NCBI RefSeq assembly: GCF_002735705.1 | Contig: NZ_PDZL01000004.1 | Location: 248,001 to 312,000 of the forward strand | DNA length: 64,000 bases | DNA from: Janthinobacterium sp. BJB426 | GTDB lineage: Bacteria > Pseudomonadota > Gammaproteobacteria > Burkholderiales > Burkholderiaceae_D | Direction of reading: 5' to 3' | Part shown: piece after piece, positions 11,030 through 20,393 of the stretch | Layout: the number at the start of each line of letters is the position of its first letter | Position numbering within the stretch: position 1 is the first letter of the stretch | Translations under genes and position numbers: made by a program | The notes under the pieces: model-generated | Told to the model about the DNA's origin: nothing | The model's database searches: none | What the model saw: only the letters and a program-made list of their open reading frames with translations

Positions 11030-12907
11030 TTGACGTCGGAACATAAAAAAAGCGGCCTTGCCGGCATGACGCTGGCGGCCGTGGGCATCGTTTACGGCGA
11101 TATCGGCACCAGTCCGCTGTACACCCTCAAAACGGTCTTCGACCCCGCCCATGGCCTGCTGCTCTCGCATGAAAACCTGCTGGGCATCGTTTCGCTGATT
11201 TTCTGGGGCCTGACCCTGATCGTCTCGCTCAAGTACGTGACACTGGTGTTGCGCGCCGACAACCGTGGCGAGGGCGGCATCATGGCCCTGATGGCGCTGG
11301 TGCTGTCGTCCGTCAGCCGCCTGTCGCGCTGGCATTTCCCGCTGATGGTGATCGGCGTCTTCGGCGCCACCCTGTTCTATGGCGACAGCGTGATCACGCC
11401 GGCCATTTCCGTGCTGTCGGCGATCGAAGGCCTGGAAGTGGCCACGCCCGCCTTCAGTCCGTATGTGGTGCCGCTGACGATGGTGGTGCTGGTGGCGCTG
11501 TACTCGGTGCAGTCGCATGGCACGGCCGGCATCGGCCGCTATTTTGCCCCCATCATGGTGCTGTGGTTTGCCGCGCTGGCCGGCATGGGCGTGGTCAACA
11601 TCATCAAGTCGCCGGCCATCCTGGCCGCGCTCAATCCCCTGCACGCGGCCACTTTCCTGATGAATAACGGTTTTGTCGCATTCGTTGCCCTGGGCGCCGT
11701 GGTGCTGGCGCTGACGGGCGCCGAGGCGCTGTACGCCGACATGGGCCACTTCGGCAAGAAGCCGATCCGCCTGGCCTGGTTCCTGATCGCCTTTCCCGCG
11801 CTGGCGCTGAACTACCTGGGCCAGGGCGGCTTGCTGCTGGCCCATCCGGAAGCCGTCTCGAATCCGTTTTACCAGCAACTGGGCGCGTGGAGCGTGTATC
11901 CGCTGGTGATCCTGTCGACCATGGCTACCGTGATCGCCTCGCAGGCCACCATTTCCGGCACCTTCTCGATGACCAAGCAAGCGATCGCGCTGGGCTTTTT
12001 GCCGCGCATGCGCGTGCGCCACACGTCGGAAAGCGAAATCGGCCAGATTTACATCCCTGCCGTGAACTGGCTGCAGCTGGCCGTGGTGCTGCTGGCCGTC
12101 ATCGGCTTCGGTTCCTCGGAAAACCTGGCCGCCGCCTACGGCATCGCCGTCACGGCCACGATGCTGTCGACCACCATCCTGACGTTCTTCGTCATCCGCT
12201 ACCGCTGGAAGATGAACCTGGCCCTGTGCTGGGCCGCGACGGGCTTTTTCCTGATCATCGACGTCAACCTGGTGTCGGCCACCGCGCTGAAATTGTTCCA
12301 TGGCGGCTGGTTCCCGCTGCTGCTGGGCTCGATTTTGTTCATCGTCATGCTGACCTGGAAGCGGGGCCGCCAGCTGGTGTTCCAGAATCTGGAAAAGCAT
12401 GCGATCCCGCTCGACGACTTCCTCTCGTCGCTGTTCATCGCGCCGCCGCTGCGCGTACCGGGCACGGCCATCTTCCTGCGTGGCGAAACGGATGGCGTGC
12501 CGCATGCGCTGCTGCACAACTTGTTGCACAACAAGGTGTTGCACGAACGGGTGATCTTCCTCACCGTCTTCATGCATGAAGAGCCGTGGGTGGCGCCATC
12601 GGAGCGCGTGCGCGTGGTGGATCTGGGCCACCAGTGCTACCAGGTGAATGTGCATTATGGCTTCAAGGATGAACCGGATATTCCATCCGCGCTGGCGCAA
12701 TGCGCGCAGCAGGGACTCGATTTCGAGATGATGGAGACGTCGTTCTTCATCGCGCGCCAGACCATCATCTCGACGCCCGGTGCCGGCATGATGCCGTGGC
12801 GCGAGCACCTGTTCGTCACCATGTCGCGCAATGCGCGCACGGCGGCCGACTACTATCAGATTCCGAGTAACCGGGTGATCGAACTGGGCACGCAGGTGGA
12901 AATATAG
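11030..12907 (+). CDS. kup: Low-affinity potassium uptake protein Kup
   Basis: Starting at TTG 11030 the protein is 625 residues, close to the usual size of Kup, and begins MTSEHKKSGLAGMTLAAVGIV, aligning with the family N-terminus; the longer ATG frame from 10889 would add 47 unconserved residues. About twelve membrane helices fill the first 430 residues, with GDIGTSPLYTLK in helix 1 and the conserved YGDSVITPAISVLSA segment. The last 190 residues are cytoplasmic. It imports K+ with protons across the inner membrane. Monocistronic, divergent from rarD. The non-ATG start is inferred from family alignment. Confidence 0.93.
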   Translation: MTSEHKKSGLAGMTLAAVGIVYGDIGTSPLYTLKTVFDPAHGLLLSHENLLGIVSLIFWGLTLIVSLKYVTLVLRADNRGEGGIMALMALVLSSVSRLSRWHFPLMVIGVFGATLFYGDSVITPAISVLSAIEGLEVATPAFSPYVVPLTMVVLVALYSVQSHGTAGIGRYFAPIMVLWFAALAGMGVVNIIKSPAILAALNPLHAATFLMNNGFVAFVALGAVVLALTGAEALYADMGHFGKKPIRLAWFLIAFPALALNYLGQGGLLLAHPEAVSNPFYQQLGAWSVYPLVILSTMATVIASQATISGTFSMTKQAIALGFLPRMRVRHTSESEIGQIYIPAVNWLQLAVVLLAVIGFGSSENLAAAYGIAVTATMLSTTILTFFVIRYRWKMNLALCWAATGFFLIIDVNLVSATALKLFHGGWFPLLLGSILFIVMLTWKRGRQLVFQNLEKHAIPLDDFLSSLFIAPPLRVPGTAIFLRGETDGVPHALLHNLLHNKVLHERVIFLTVFMHEEPWVAPSERVRVVDLGHQCYQVNVHYGFKDEPDIPSALAQCAQQGLDFEMMETSFFIARQTIISTPGAGMMPWREHLFVTMSRNARTAADYYQIPSNRVIELGTQVEI

Positions 12908-13052
12908 ATATTGTGTCAACGTTGCATCGAGACACATTTATTGCCTTGCTTACGTCTGCTTACAAATGGGCTACGCGAGTCCTGTTAAACTCCAGCCCGT
13001 ACCGGTCCGCACCGTACGGGCTTAGCCACACACCAATATTTAAAGGGAAACC

Positions 13053-13529
13053 ATGAAATCGGTATTTCAAATGATCGCCACCCTCGCTTGCGCCGTGGCC
13101 CTGACCGCTTGCGGCGCCGCTGCCAACACCGAGAAGCCGGTCGTGCTTGACCCGAACACGCAAGTCAAAGAATTCGTCTTTCCTGACCTGGTGAAAGGCA
13201 CCGGCACGGTTGCCGCCGCGGGCGATACCTTGACGGTGGTCTACACGGGCTGGCTGTATGACGCGAGCAAGCCGGACGGCAAAGGCGCGCAGTTCGATGC
13301 GACACTCCCTCCCAAAAGTTTTACGTTTATCCTCGGCATCGGCAAAATGATTCTGGGCTGGGACCGTGGCCTGGTCGGCATGCAAGAGGGTGGCACGCGC
13401 CGCCTGCTCATTCCGTATGACCTGGGCTATGGCGTTGGCGGCACCCGTGATTCGACGGGTGCGGTGGTGATCCCGCCTTACGCCGGCCTCGTGTTCGACA
13501 TCACGCTGCGTAAAGTAGATAAAAAGTAA
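13053..13529 (+). CDS. FKBP-type peptidyl-prolyl isomerase lipoprotein
   Basis: This 158-residue protein has a lipoprotein signal with lipobox LTAC (modified Cys20) and an FKBP domain covering residues 50-155. FKBP landmarks are visible: VVYTGWLYD, FTFILGIGKMILGWDRGLVGMQEGGTRRLLIP and PYAGLVFDITLRKV. It should act as a periplasmic, membrane-anchored prolyl isomerase or chaperone. Aspartate after the lipidated cysteine is absent (Cys-Gly), so an outer-membrane destination is likely. An AAGGGA ribosome site precedes the ATG, and a terminator follows 24 bp after the stop. Confidence 0.92.
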   Translation: MKSVFQMIATLACAVALTACGAAANTEKPVVLDPNTQVKEFVFPDLVKGTGTVAAAGDTLTVVYTGWLYDASKPDGKGAQFDATLPPKSFTFILGIGKMILGWDRGLVGMQEGGTRRLLIPYDLGYGVGGTRDSTGAVVIPPYAGLVFDITLRKVDKK

Positions 13530-13553
13530 GCACGCGCAAGGTGCACGGATAAA

Positions 13554-13580
13554 GGGCGACTCCATGGAGTCGCCCTTTTT
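13554..13580. terminator. Rho-independent terminator
   Basis: Perfect 10-bp stem GGGCGACTCC / GGAGTCGCCC with a 2-nt loop and a T5 tract, placed between the FKBP gene and the convergent ATP-pyrophosphatase gene. Confidence 0.9.
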
Positions 13581-13595
13581 GCTTTTGCGGCGGAG

Positions 13596-14267
13596 TCAGG
13601 CGGGTGCCAGTTCCTGGAAGTAGTACGTGGCGCCGCCCAGATTGGCTGGCGCGTCATATTGCAGCACCTGCGTGCGGCGCAGCGCCACCGGTGCGCTGAA
13701 GGCGGGGCCGTCGTAGACGAAGGTGTGGAATTCGCCGTTTTCGCCGCAGGCGTCGACGCCGGGCGGCAGGTCGGCCAAAAAGGCGGCGTCGAACTCGCGC
13801 CCGCAAAATGCGCGCGGCAAGTGCTGGCCATTGATGCAGACGACGATGGCCTTGAAGCCGGCGGCGAGAAATTCATCGACCAGCGCGCGCCGTGCTTCGC
13901 CCCACAGGGGCAGGTGCGCCGTCAGGCCGGCGACGGCGCAGACTTTTTCTTCCCAGTTGCGGTGCGGCTGCAAGTCGATGTCGCCGAAGATGGCGTGGGC
14001 GATGCCCGCGTCTTTCGCCGCGCGCAGCATGGCGACGAATTGTTCCTCGTAGCTGGCCCAGCTGGCGTGATAGCGCTGCAGGCGCGCCCCCAGGCTGGTC
14101 GCCTGCGCCTCAAGCAGCTCGGGCGGCACGCCGTGCGAGCGCGACTTGCGGCCATCTTCATCCATGGCCGTGATCAACAGCGGCACGCTGATGCCGGCGT
14201 TGCGCGCGCGCCACAGGGCCAGGCAGGAATCCTTGCCGCCGCTCCAGGAAATCAGGGCCGTCGTCAT
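13596..14267 (-). CDS. Dph6-related ATP-pyrophosphatase (DUF71)
   Basis: The 223-residue protein begins MTTALISWSGGKDSCLALW, carrying the PP-loop SGGKDS of N-type ATP pyrophosphatases. Later segments SHGVPPELLEAQA and GDIDLQPHRNWEEKVC fit the diphthine-ammonia ligase-like family, which in bacteria has no diphthamide substrate; the role is probably an amidation or adenylation on an unknown metabolite. The start overlaps the stop of the upstream GNAT gene by 4 bp (ATGA), so the two are translationally coupled. Confidence 0.87.
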   Translation of the reverse strand: MTTALISWSGGKDSCLALWRARNAGISVPLLITAMDEDGRKSRSHGVPPELLEAQATSLGARLQRYHASWASYEEQFVAMLRAAKDAGIAHAIFGDIDLQPHRNWEEKVCAVAGLTAHLPLWGEARRALVDEFLAAGFKAIVVCINGQHLPRAFCGREFDAAFLADLPPGVDACGENGEFHTFVYDGPAFSAPVALRRTQVLQYDAPANLGGATYYFQELAPA

Positions 14268-14740
14268 ACCGCCGCTCCCGGCTGCACCGCGCGCAGCATG
14301 TCGACGTGCTGTATGCCGTCTTCGTCGTACGGTGCGCTGACGGTGACAAAGCCGAACGACTGGTAGAAGCGCTCCAGGTATTGCTGGGCGCCGATGCGGA
14401 TGGCGTGGCCCGGGTGCTGGCGTTCGGCGCGCGCGATCCCTTCCGCCAGCAGATGCTTGCCGGCCCCCGTGGTGCGCGCTTCGGGCGCCGTCAGCACGCG
14501 GCCCAGCGACATTTCCACGTACTTGGCGCCGGGCGCCAGCACGCGCAGGTAGGCGGCCAGCCGGCGCTGGCCGTCGACCGTTTGCCAGCCCAGCAAATGC
14601 ATGGCTTGCTGGTCATGGCCGTCGAGGTCCGGGTAAATGCACTGCTGTTCGATGACGAACACGCGCTGGCGCAAGGCCAGCACCTGGTACAAATCGTGGG
14701 GGCCGAGTTCGTCGAAGGTGTTCCATTGCCAGGTGATCAT
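14264..14740 (-). CDS. GNAT family N-acetyltransferase, ElaA type
   Basis: A 158-residue protein with the ElaA-like N-terminus (WNTFDELGPHDLYQVLALRQRVFVIEQQCIYPDLDGHD) and a GNAT acetyl-CoA-binding segment around GRVLTAPEARTTGAGKHLLAEGI. The C-terminal RFYQSFGFVTVSAPYDEDGIQHVDM is also family-typical. It should transfer acetyl from acetyl-CoA to an unidentified amine. It is the first gene of a two-gene operon with the overlapping ATP-pyrophosphatase gene. Confidence 0.88.
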   Translation of the reverse strand: MITWQWNTFDELGPHDLYQVLALRQRVFVIEQQCIYPDLDGHDQQAMHLLGWQTVDGQRRLAAYLRVLAPGAKYVEMSLGRVLTAPEARTTGAGKHLLAEGIARAERQHPGHAIRIGAQQYLERFYQSFGFVTVSAPYDEDGIQHVDMLRAVQPGAAV

Positions 14741-14788
14741 CGCTGTTCCAGGTTGTCAGGGAAAAGCGCCATTTTAAAGCGGCAGACG

Positions 14789-14821
14789 AAAAAAAACCGC
14801 GCTGCCTTTCGGGCAGCGTGG
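14789..14821 (-). terminator. Rho-independent terminator downstream of ohr
   Basis: On the minus strand a GC-rich stem of about 10 bp (GCTGCC / GGCAGC core, loop CGAAA) ends in eight T residues (A run 14789-14796 on plus). It lies past the 118-bp structured repeat after ohr, so ohr transcripts would include the repeat before stopping here. Confidence 0.8.
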
Positions 14822-14849
14822 CTTTTGATGTGTAAACCTCTGGCTTACC

Positions 14850-14967
14850 GCGCCTGACAGAAGCGTAGCGAGCGGCAGTGATTTGTGGCCGAGAAGCGCA
14901 ACCGTGCTGGAGCACGGTGAGCATCGCCGGCCGCAAAGCGCGACGCGCAGTAGCTTATGTCAGGTGC
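14850..14967 (-). repeat. Structured intergenic repeat R1, copy A
   Basis: A 118-bp element starting 2 nt after the ohr stop codon, read on the same strand as ohr. It is an inverted-orientation relative of the element at 32996-33105. The ends are complementary (GCACCTGACATAAGC against GCTTCTGTCAGGCGC in the minus sense), and the centre contains the hairpin ACCGTGCT-CC-AGCACGGT. Blocks shared with copy B are AAGCTACTGCGC, CGCGCTTTGCGGCC, GCGATGCTC and GCCACAAATCA. No coding potential. Confidence 0.85.
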
Positions 14968-14969
14968 CA

Positions 14970-15395
14970 TCATACGATGGTGAGGGTAACGTCGATATTG
15001 CCGCGCGTGGCGTTCGAGTACGGGCAGACGATGTGGGCGGCGGCGACCAGCGCTTCGGCGGCGGCGCGTTCCATGCCTGGCAGCGAGATTTTCAGTTCCA
15101 CTTCGATGCCGAAACCCGTGTCGATGGCGCCGATGCCGACGTTGCCTTCGATCGACAGGTCCGCCGGCACGGCGATCTTGTCGCGGCCGCCGACGAATTT
15201 CATGGCGCCGATGAAGCAGGCCGAGTAGCCGGCGGCGAACAGTTGTTCCGGATTGGTGCCAACGGCGCCATTGCCGCCCAGTTCTTTTGGCGTGGTCAGC
15301 TTGACGTCCAGCACATTGTCGGACGATACGGCACGGCCTTCGCGGCCTCCGGTGGCGGTAGCTTGAGCGCGGTACAGGACTTGTTTGATCGACAT
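14970..15395 (-). CDS. ohr: Organic hydroperoxide resistance protein Ohr
   Basis: From the ATG at 15395 the protein is 141 residues ([20 protein letters not shown]), the standard Ohr length; the longer frame upstream adds an AT-rich leader with no conservation. The two reactive cysteines are present as C60 (AGYSACFIG) and C124 ([12 protein letters not shown]). Ohr reduces organic and fatty-acid hydroperoxides to alcohols using lipoylated proteins as electron donors. The upstream minus-strand region has two ACTATTTA direct copies and two TAGCACAC copies that could be operators for an OhrR-type repressor, but no ohrR gene is in the window. Confidence 0.94.
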   Translation of the reverse strand: MSIKQVLYRAQATATGGREGRAVSSDNVLDVKLTTPKELGGNGAVGTNPEQLFAAGYSACFIGAMKFVGGRDKIAVPADLSIEGNVGIGAIDTGFGIEVELKISLPGMERAAAEALVAAAHIVCPYSNATRGNIDVTLTIV

Positions 15396-15681
15396 GATGG
15401 TTTTCCTTGAGTTGATTAAATAGTTTACTACTAAATAGTGTGCTACTTGTTTCGTGGGCTGTTGCCCCAGGATGCCCGTCTGCAGAAGCACTTGCCGGCG
15501 TCCATGTGCTCAATATATATCGTGTGCTATTTAATTGCAAGCGATTTTATTTCGATGTGGCGCATATTGATGCTTTATTTTGATGCCTTTGTCGCCAGTA
15601 TTGCCCTTCCATCGCATAATGGCCACCGCCGCTGGCGCCGATAGTTATGCTTGGCCCCACTTCACCCCCCAAGGAAAAATC

Positions 15682-16941
15682 ATGACTAGCCTCTTCTTTA
15701 TCCTGCGCATCACCCTGGCCACGATGGTCACCTACATCATCGCCATGGCGATTCTGGTCGAGAATTTCTTGCGCTATATCTTCGGGCAGACGGAAGGATT
15801 TTTTGTCATCGTTGGCGCGCTGCTGGCCAGCGCCGTCATCACGAATGCGTTTTCCCATGTGCGGCGCGTGCGGCTGATCGCCGGCGCCGTCAATGCCAGC
15901 ACCCTGTCGAGCCGCCAGCGGCGCCAGATCGAGATTCCGTTCGAGGCGGGCGAGGCCTTCGACATGATCGACGCGGCCATCCGCGAACTGCCGGGCAGCG
16001 AAGTGGTCGAAAGCGCGCGCGACAGCCTGCAGGTGCAGGCTAGAGTGCGCCGCGCCGCGCCCTACACGCACACGGGCTTGCCCCGCATGCGCCTGCTGGG
16101 CTTCCTCGAGCCGCGGCCGAACCAGATCCTCGCCACCGTCACGCCGAATGGCGAAGCGGGCAGCGTGACCCTGATCTGCGAGCCGGCGCGCAACGCCTGG
16201 ACCGACTGGTTTCTCGTCGACCATGGCAGCAACCTGGAAAACGCGGAAGCGGTGACGCGGGCGATGACGCGCCGCGTGGCGCAGCGCCGCCGCGGCGAGC
16301 AGGCCGAGGCGCGCCAGACGGTGACGGAAAAGGAACTCACTGTGGCCAAGCTGAGCCTGCTGCACGCGCAGGTCGAGCCGCACTTCCTGTACAACACCCT
16401 GGCCAGCGCGCAGTTGCTCACGCGCAGCGACCCCGTGCGTGCCGACGAGATGCTCGGTAATTTGATCCTGTATTTGCGCCACTCGCTGCCGCGCACGGAG
16501 CAAGCCATGTCGACCCTGGGCACGGAGCTGGAACGGGCGCGCGCCTACCTCGATATTTTGAAAATCCGCATGGGCGGCCGCCTGAACTTGCAGATTGAGG
16601 TACCGCAATACCTGCGCCAGGCGGAGCTGCCGCCGATGATGCTGCAAACCCTGGTGGAAAACGCCATCAAGCATGGCCTGGAGCCGAAAAGCGGCGGCGG
16701 CACCATCTGGATCATGGCGCGCAGCGGCAATGGCACGGTGATCGTCACGGTGGCCGACGACGGCAAGGGGTTCAGCGACGACGGCGCCGGCACGGGCATA
16801 GGCCTGCGCAATGTGCGCGAACGCCTGCGCCTGACCTACGGCAATGCCGCCGCGTTTGCCATTGTCGCCAATTTCCCCGATGGCGTGACGGCCACCATCA
16901 CGGTGCCGGACAGTACGGCGCAAGGAGTTTCCTATGCATAA
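15682..16941 (+). CDS. LytS-type sensor histidine kinase
   Basis: Starting at ATG 15682, preceded by AAGGA, the protein has 419 residues: two membrane helices in the first 60, a variable middle, then a His_kinase domain with QVEPHFLYNTL (phospho-acceptor H234) and a HATPase domain (LVENAIKHGLEPKSGGG, DDGKGF, GIGLRNVRERL). The kinase class (PF06580) pairs with LytTR regulators, and one overlaps its 3' end by 8 bp. The signal sensed is unknown. The divergent gene is ohr. An in-frame ATG at 15580 is less likely. Confidence 0.92.
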   Translation: MTSLFFILRITLATMVTYIIAMAILVENFLRYIFGQTEGFFVIVGALLASAVITNAFSHVRRVRLIAGAVNASTLSSRQRRQIEIPFEAGEAFDMIDAAIRELPGSEVVESARDSLQVQARVRRAAPYTHTGLPRMRLLGFLEPRPNQILATVTPNGEAGSVTLICEPARNAWTDWFLVDHGSNLENAEAVTRAMTRRVAQRRRGEQAEARQTVTEKELTVAKLSLLHAQVEPHFLYNTLASAQLLTRSDPVRADEMLGNLILYLRHSLPRTEQAMSTLGTELERARAYLDILKIRMGGRLNLQIEVPQYLRQAELPPMMLQTLVENAIKHGLEPKSGGGTIWIMARSGNGTVIVTVADDGKGFSDDGAGTGIGLRNVRERLRLTYGNAAAFAIVANFPDGVTATITVPDSTAQGVSYA

Positions 16942-17716
16942 GCCCGAGATGACTTGCGTCATCGCCGAAGACGAAGCCCTGCTGCGCGATGCGCTGGTGG
17001 CCCTGCTGGCCGAAGAGTGGCCCTACTTGCGCATCGTCGCCGCCTGCGACGACGGCGGCGCGGCGCTCGAGGCCATCGCCACCCTGCGCCCCGACATCGC
17101 CTTCCTCGACATTCGCATGCCGGGCTTGACGGGGCTGGAAGTGGCGGCCGGCGCGCTCGAAGCGAGTCCCGCCACGCAGGTGGTGTTCGTCACTGCCTAT
17201 GACCAGTACGCGATCGATGCCTTCGATAACGGCGCCGTCGATTATTTATTGAAGCCGATAGCCCGCGAGCGCCTGCAGGCGACCTTGCAGCGCGTGCAGG
17301 CACGGGCCGGCAAGAGCCAGGCCGGCGACGGCGCGCTGGCCGGCCTGCTGCAGCAATTGAGCAGCGCCTTGCCGGCGGCGGCCAAGTCGCCGCCGCTGGT
17401 GTGGCTGACGGCCAGCAGCGGCAAGGATACGCGCCTGATCATGGTGGAAGACATCGCCTATTTTCAGTCCGACACCAAGTACACGGCCGTCATGACGGCC
17501 GAGGGCGAGGCGCTGCTGCGCAAGCCGATCCGCGAACTGCTCGATGTGCTCGATCCGGCCATCTTCAAGCAGATCCACCGCGCCACCATCGTCAACATGA
17601 AGATGGTGGCGTCGGTCACGCGCGACGAGGTGGGGCGCGGCGCCTTGCGCCTGAAAACGCGGCCGGAAACCCTGGCCGTGAGCCAGCCGTTCATGGCCTT
17701 GTTCCGGAATATGTAG
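16934..17716 (+). CDS. LytTR-family response regulator
   Basis: This 260-residue protein has a receiver domain (residues 5-120, phospho-acceptor D59 in FLDIRMPG, FVTAYDQYAIDAFDNGAVDYLLKPI) and a C-terminal LytTR DNA-binding domain (residues 155-258, VEDIAYFQSDTKYTAVMT, FKQIHRATIVNM). It starts inside the 3' end of the kinase gene (8-bp overlap), so the two form one two-component unit. LytTR regulators bind tandem direct repeats upstream of targets; none could be assigned here. Confidence 0.93.
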   Translation: MHKPEMTCVIAEDEALLRDALVALLAEEWPYLRIVAACDDGGAALEAIATLRPDIAFLDIRMPGLTGLEVAAGALEASPATQVVFVTAYDQYAIDAFDNGAVDYLLKPIARERLQATLQRVQARAGKSQAGDGALAGLLQQLSSALPAAAKSPPLVWLTASSGKDTRLIMVEDIAYFQSDTKYTAVMTAEGEALLRKPIRELLDVLDPAIFKQIHRATIVNMKMVASVTRDEVGRGALRLKTRPETLAVSQPFMALFRNM

Positions 17717-17722
17717 GCCGGC

Positions 17723-18766
17723 TTAGTCAGCCGTCTCGAAACCTTCGAGCACATTGACGACATTGATGCCGATTTCCTTCACCGCATAGCCCCCTTCGAG
17801 GATGAAGGCGGTGGGCAGGTTCAGATGCGCGAGGCGTTCGCCCACGCGCAGGTAGTCGCCGCTTTGCAGGGCGAAGTGCGACAGCGGGTCGCCGGCGAAA
17901 GTATCCACGCCGAGCGAGACCACCAGCGCATCGGGCGCATACATATTGATGCGCAGGCAGGCCGTTTCCAGCGCGGCGAACCAGCTGGCCGTGGTGCTGC
18001 CGGCCGGCAGCGGCAAGTTGACGTTGTAGCCGAGCCCCGCGCCGCTGCCCGTTTCATCGGCATGGCCCAGGTAAAACGGATATTCACTGCGCGGGTCGGC
18101 ATGCACGGAGGCGAACAGCACGTCGTCGCGCTGGTAAAAGATGCTTTGCGTGCCGTTGCCGTGGTGGTAGTCGATATCGAGGATGGCGACCTTGCGGGCG
18201 CCGTCGTCGAGCAGATGCTGTGCGGCCAGGGCCGCGTTGTTCAGAAAACAGTAGCCGCCAAAGAAATCGCTGCCCGCATGGTGGCCCGGCGGGCGCGTCA
18301 GGGCGAACGTGGCCCGCTCGCCCAGGCGCAACGCGTGCGCCGCGTTGACGGCGCAGTCGGCGCCCGTCTTGGCCGCCGTCCACGTGCCGGCCGTCAGCGG
18401 CGTGCCATTGTCCATCGAGTACAGCCCCAGCTTGGCCGTGAAGTCGTCCGGTTCGATGTCGCTGCGCAAGGTGCGCACGGGCCAGACGGATGGCAAGGCG
18501 TCCTTGCCCGCGTTGTCGGGATCGAGCGCCAGCCAGTCGTGCCAGGCGTGGCGCAGGAAATGCAGGTAGCGCGGCGTGTGGATGCGCTCCAGCGAGGTCA
18601 GCGGCACGCCGTGCGGCGTGACGATGCGGCCCAGGTTGCGCCGTCCCAGCTCGGCCACCACCATGTCGGCCCGCTCCGGCGTCTCGAAGCAGGGCACCAG
18701 GGTGCCGCGAAACATTTCGAAGCGGCCCCGGTGCTGGCTGTGCAACTCATTGTAGAAGGTCAGCAT
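17723..18766 (-). CDS. Histone deacetylase-like amidohydrolase
   Basis: From ATG 18766 the protein is 347 residues (MLTFYNELHSQHRGRFEMF). HDAC-superfamily zinc-hydrolase features are clear: RPPGHHAGSDFFGGYCFLNNAA, VAILDIDYHHGNGTQSIFY and LVVSLGVDTFAGDPLSHFAL. Bacterial members deacetylate acetylpolyamines or small amides (AphA/AcuC-like). The zinc ligands Asp/His in DIDYHHGNGT are intact. It lies 25 bp downstream of gshA on the same strand and may share its transcript. Substrate uncertain. Confidence 0.9.
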   Translation of the reverse strand: MLTFYNELHSQHRGRFEMFRGTLVPCFETPERADMVVAELGRRNLGRIVTPHGVPLTSLERIHTPRYLHFLRHAWHDWLALDPDNAGKDALPSVWPVRTLRSDIEPDDFTAKLGLYSMDNGTPLTAGTWTAAKTGADCAVNAAHALRLGERATFALTRPPGHHAGSDFFGGYCFLNNAALAAQHLLDDGARKVAILDIDYHHGNGTQSIFYQRDDVLFASVHADPRSEYPFYLGHADETGSGAGLGYNVNLPLPAGSTTASWFAALETACLRINMYAPDALVVSLGVDTFAGDPLSHFALQSGDYLRVGERLAHLNLPTAFILEGGYAVKEIGINVVNVLEGFETAD

Positions 18767-18791
18767 GGGGGCGCTTTGCGCAAGGTCAGGC

Positions 18792-20393
18792 TCAGGTGTG
18801 CGAACACAGGGTGCTGGCGCGGTAGGCGGCGACGAAATCGTCGAAGCTGCCGGCTGGCGCCGCTTCCATGGCGCGCTGCTCGGCCAGCGAGCTGGCGGCC
18901 ATCGCGTCGAAATACGCGCTTTGTTCCTGCGTCGCCGGATGCGCGCGGAAGTAGGCGGCGTGGCGTTCGCTCTGGCGCAGGCCGAAGGCGGCGAACGAGC
19001 CTCCATTGGCGCGCAGCTCGGCCAATACCTTCGCCGACGGCGTCGCATCCGGGTCGGCCAGCTTGATGGCTTGTGCCGCCAGGCTGTCCGCATGCTGCGT
19101 GCCGCCAATGCGCGCATCGAGCAAGGCTGCCACGGGCGCGATGCGCGCCAGCAATTCCTCGCCCCAGGCCTGCAGGGTGATCTCTTCGCCATCGCGGCGC
19201 AGGGTGAGGCCCGGCTTGCGGCCTTCCTTGACGGTGCGGGCGAAATTGTTCGTGTAGCAGGCGCTTTGCTCGGCCGAGATGGGAGCGCTGTCGTCGAGCG
19301 CGCAGAACAGCAAAAACGCGTCGAGGAAGCGGCCCGTTTCCAGGCTGATGCCGACCGGTTCGAACGGGTCGACATCCATGCAGCGCACTTCGATGTATTG
19401 CACGCCGCGCAGGCACAGGGCCTGGATCGGGCGCTCGCCCGTGCGGATCACGCGTTTCGGGCGGATGGTCGAATAGTATTCATTCTCGATCTGCAGCACG
19501 TTGGTGGACAACTGGATCCACTCGCCATCCTTCTTTGTGCCCAGCGCCGCATACGGCGGATACGGGTCGTTGACGGCGTGCGTGAGCGCGTTGACGTAGT
19601 CTTCCAGGCTGTTTTCGTGCGGGCGCAGGCCGGACTGGGCATCGTTCTGGTAACCGAGGTCGCTCATGCGCAGGCTGGTGGCGTAGGGCAGGAACAAGGT
19701 GTCGTCGGACAGGGTGTCGAGCTTGTGCGCGCGGCCGCGCAGGAAACCGGCGGACAGGGCCGGCGAAGCGCCGAACAGGTACATCAACAGCCAGCTGTAG
19801 CGGCGGAAATTGCGGATCGTTGCCAGGTAGCTTTCCGACTGCACGTCTTTCGGCGAGGCAGCTGCCTGCGTGGCGCTGGCGCTGGTGTCCGGGTTGCTGG
19901 CCAGCACTTGCCACAGCTGTTCGTCGAGCGAATAGTTGTAATGGATGCCGGCGATGCATTGCATGGCTTTGCCGTAACGCAAGGCCAGGCCGCGCCGGTA
20001 GACGTGCTTGAGCATGCCCATGTTGGAGCTGCCGTAGTTGGCGATCTCGATTTCTGCTTCGGGCGGCAACTGGCATGGCATCGACTGGCTCCACAGCAAC
20101 TCGTTGCCGAGGCGGCTGTAGGCGTGGCGGTGCACGGTGTCGAGCTTGTCGAGCGTGACGCCGATGTCGGTTTCTGCCGGCGTGATGAATTCGAGCAGCG
20201 CTTCGGCGTAGTCGGTGGTGATTTCAGGGTGCGTCAGCGCCGAGCCCAGGGCGGCGGGGTGGGGCGTGGAAGCCAGATGGCCGGCGTGGTCGACGCGCAG
20301 GGTTTCACGCTCGATGCCGCGCAAGCCGCCCAGCAGCGCGCGGTTGGCATCTTCAGTCAGCAATGCCAGGCGGCGAGTCAACAGGTTGGGCAA
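18792..20393 (-). CDS. gshA: Glutamate-cysteine ligase
   Basis: The protein catalyses the first step of glutathione synthesis, ATP-dependent joining of glutamate and cysteine. Landmarks of the E. coli-type enzyme are present: [45 protein letters not shown], and [15 protein letters not shown] place the start at TTG 20393 (product 533 residues) because GGAAG lies 6 nt upstream and the protein then begins [11 protein letters not shown] as in relatives; the longer frame to 20477 adds 28 unconserved residues. The histone-deacetylase-like gene follows 25 bp later. Confidence 0.92.
   Translation of the reverse strand: MPNLLTRRLALLTEDANRALLGGLRGIERETLRVDHAGHLASTPHPAALGSALTHPEITTDYAEALLEFITPAETDIGVTLDKLDTVHRHAYSRLGNELLWSQSMPCQLPPEAEIEIANYGSSNMGMLKHVYRRGLALRYGKAMQCIAGIHYNYSLDEQLWQVLASNPDTSASATQAAASPKDVQSESYLATIRNFRRYSWLLMYLFGASPALSAGFLRGRAHKLDTLSDDTLFLPYATSLRMSDLGYQNDAQSGLRPHENSLEDYVNALTHAVNDPYPPYAALGTKKDGEWIQLSTNVLQIENEYYSTIRPKRVIRTGERPIQALCLRGVQYIEVRCMDVDPFEPVGISLETGRFLDAFLLFCALDDSAPISAEQSACYTNNFARTVKEGRKPGLTLRRDGEEITLQAWGEELLARIAPVAALLDARIGGTQHADSLAAQAIKLADPDATPSAKVLAELRANGGSFAAFGLRQSERHAAYFRAHPATQEQSAYFDAMAASSLAEQRAMEAAPAGSFDDFVAAYRASTLCSHT

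Noticed and set aside
10973..12937. 654-codon open frame antisense to kup
   Set aside because: Histidine/glutamine/arginine-rich composition without motifs; a GC-bias shadow of the real kup gene.
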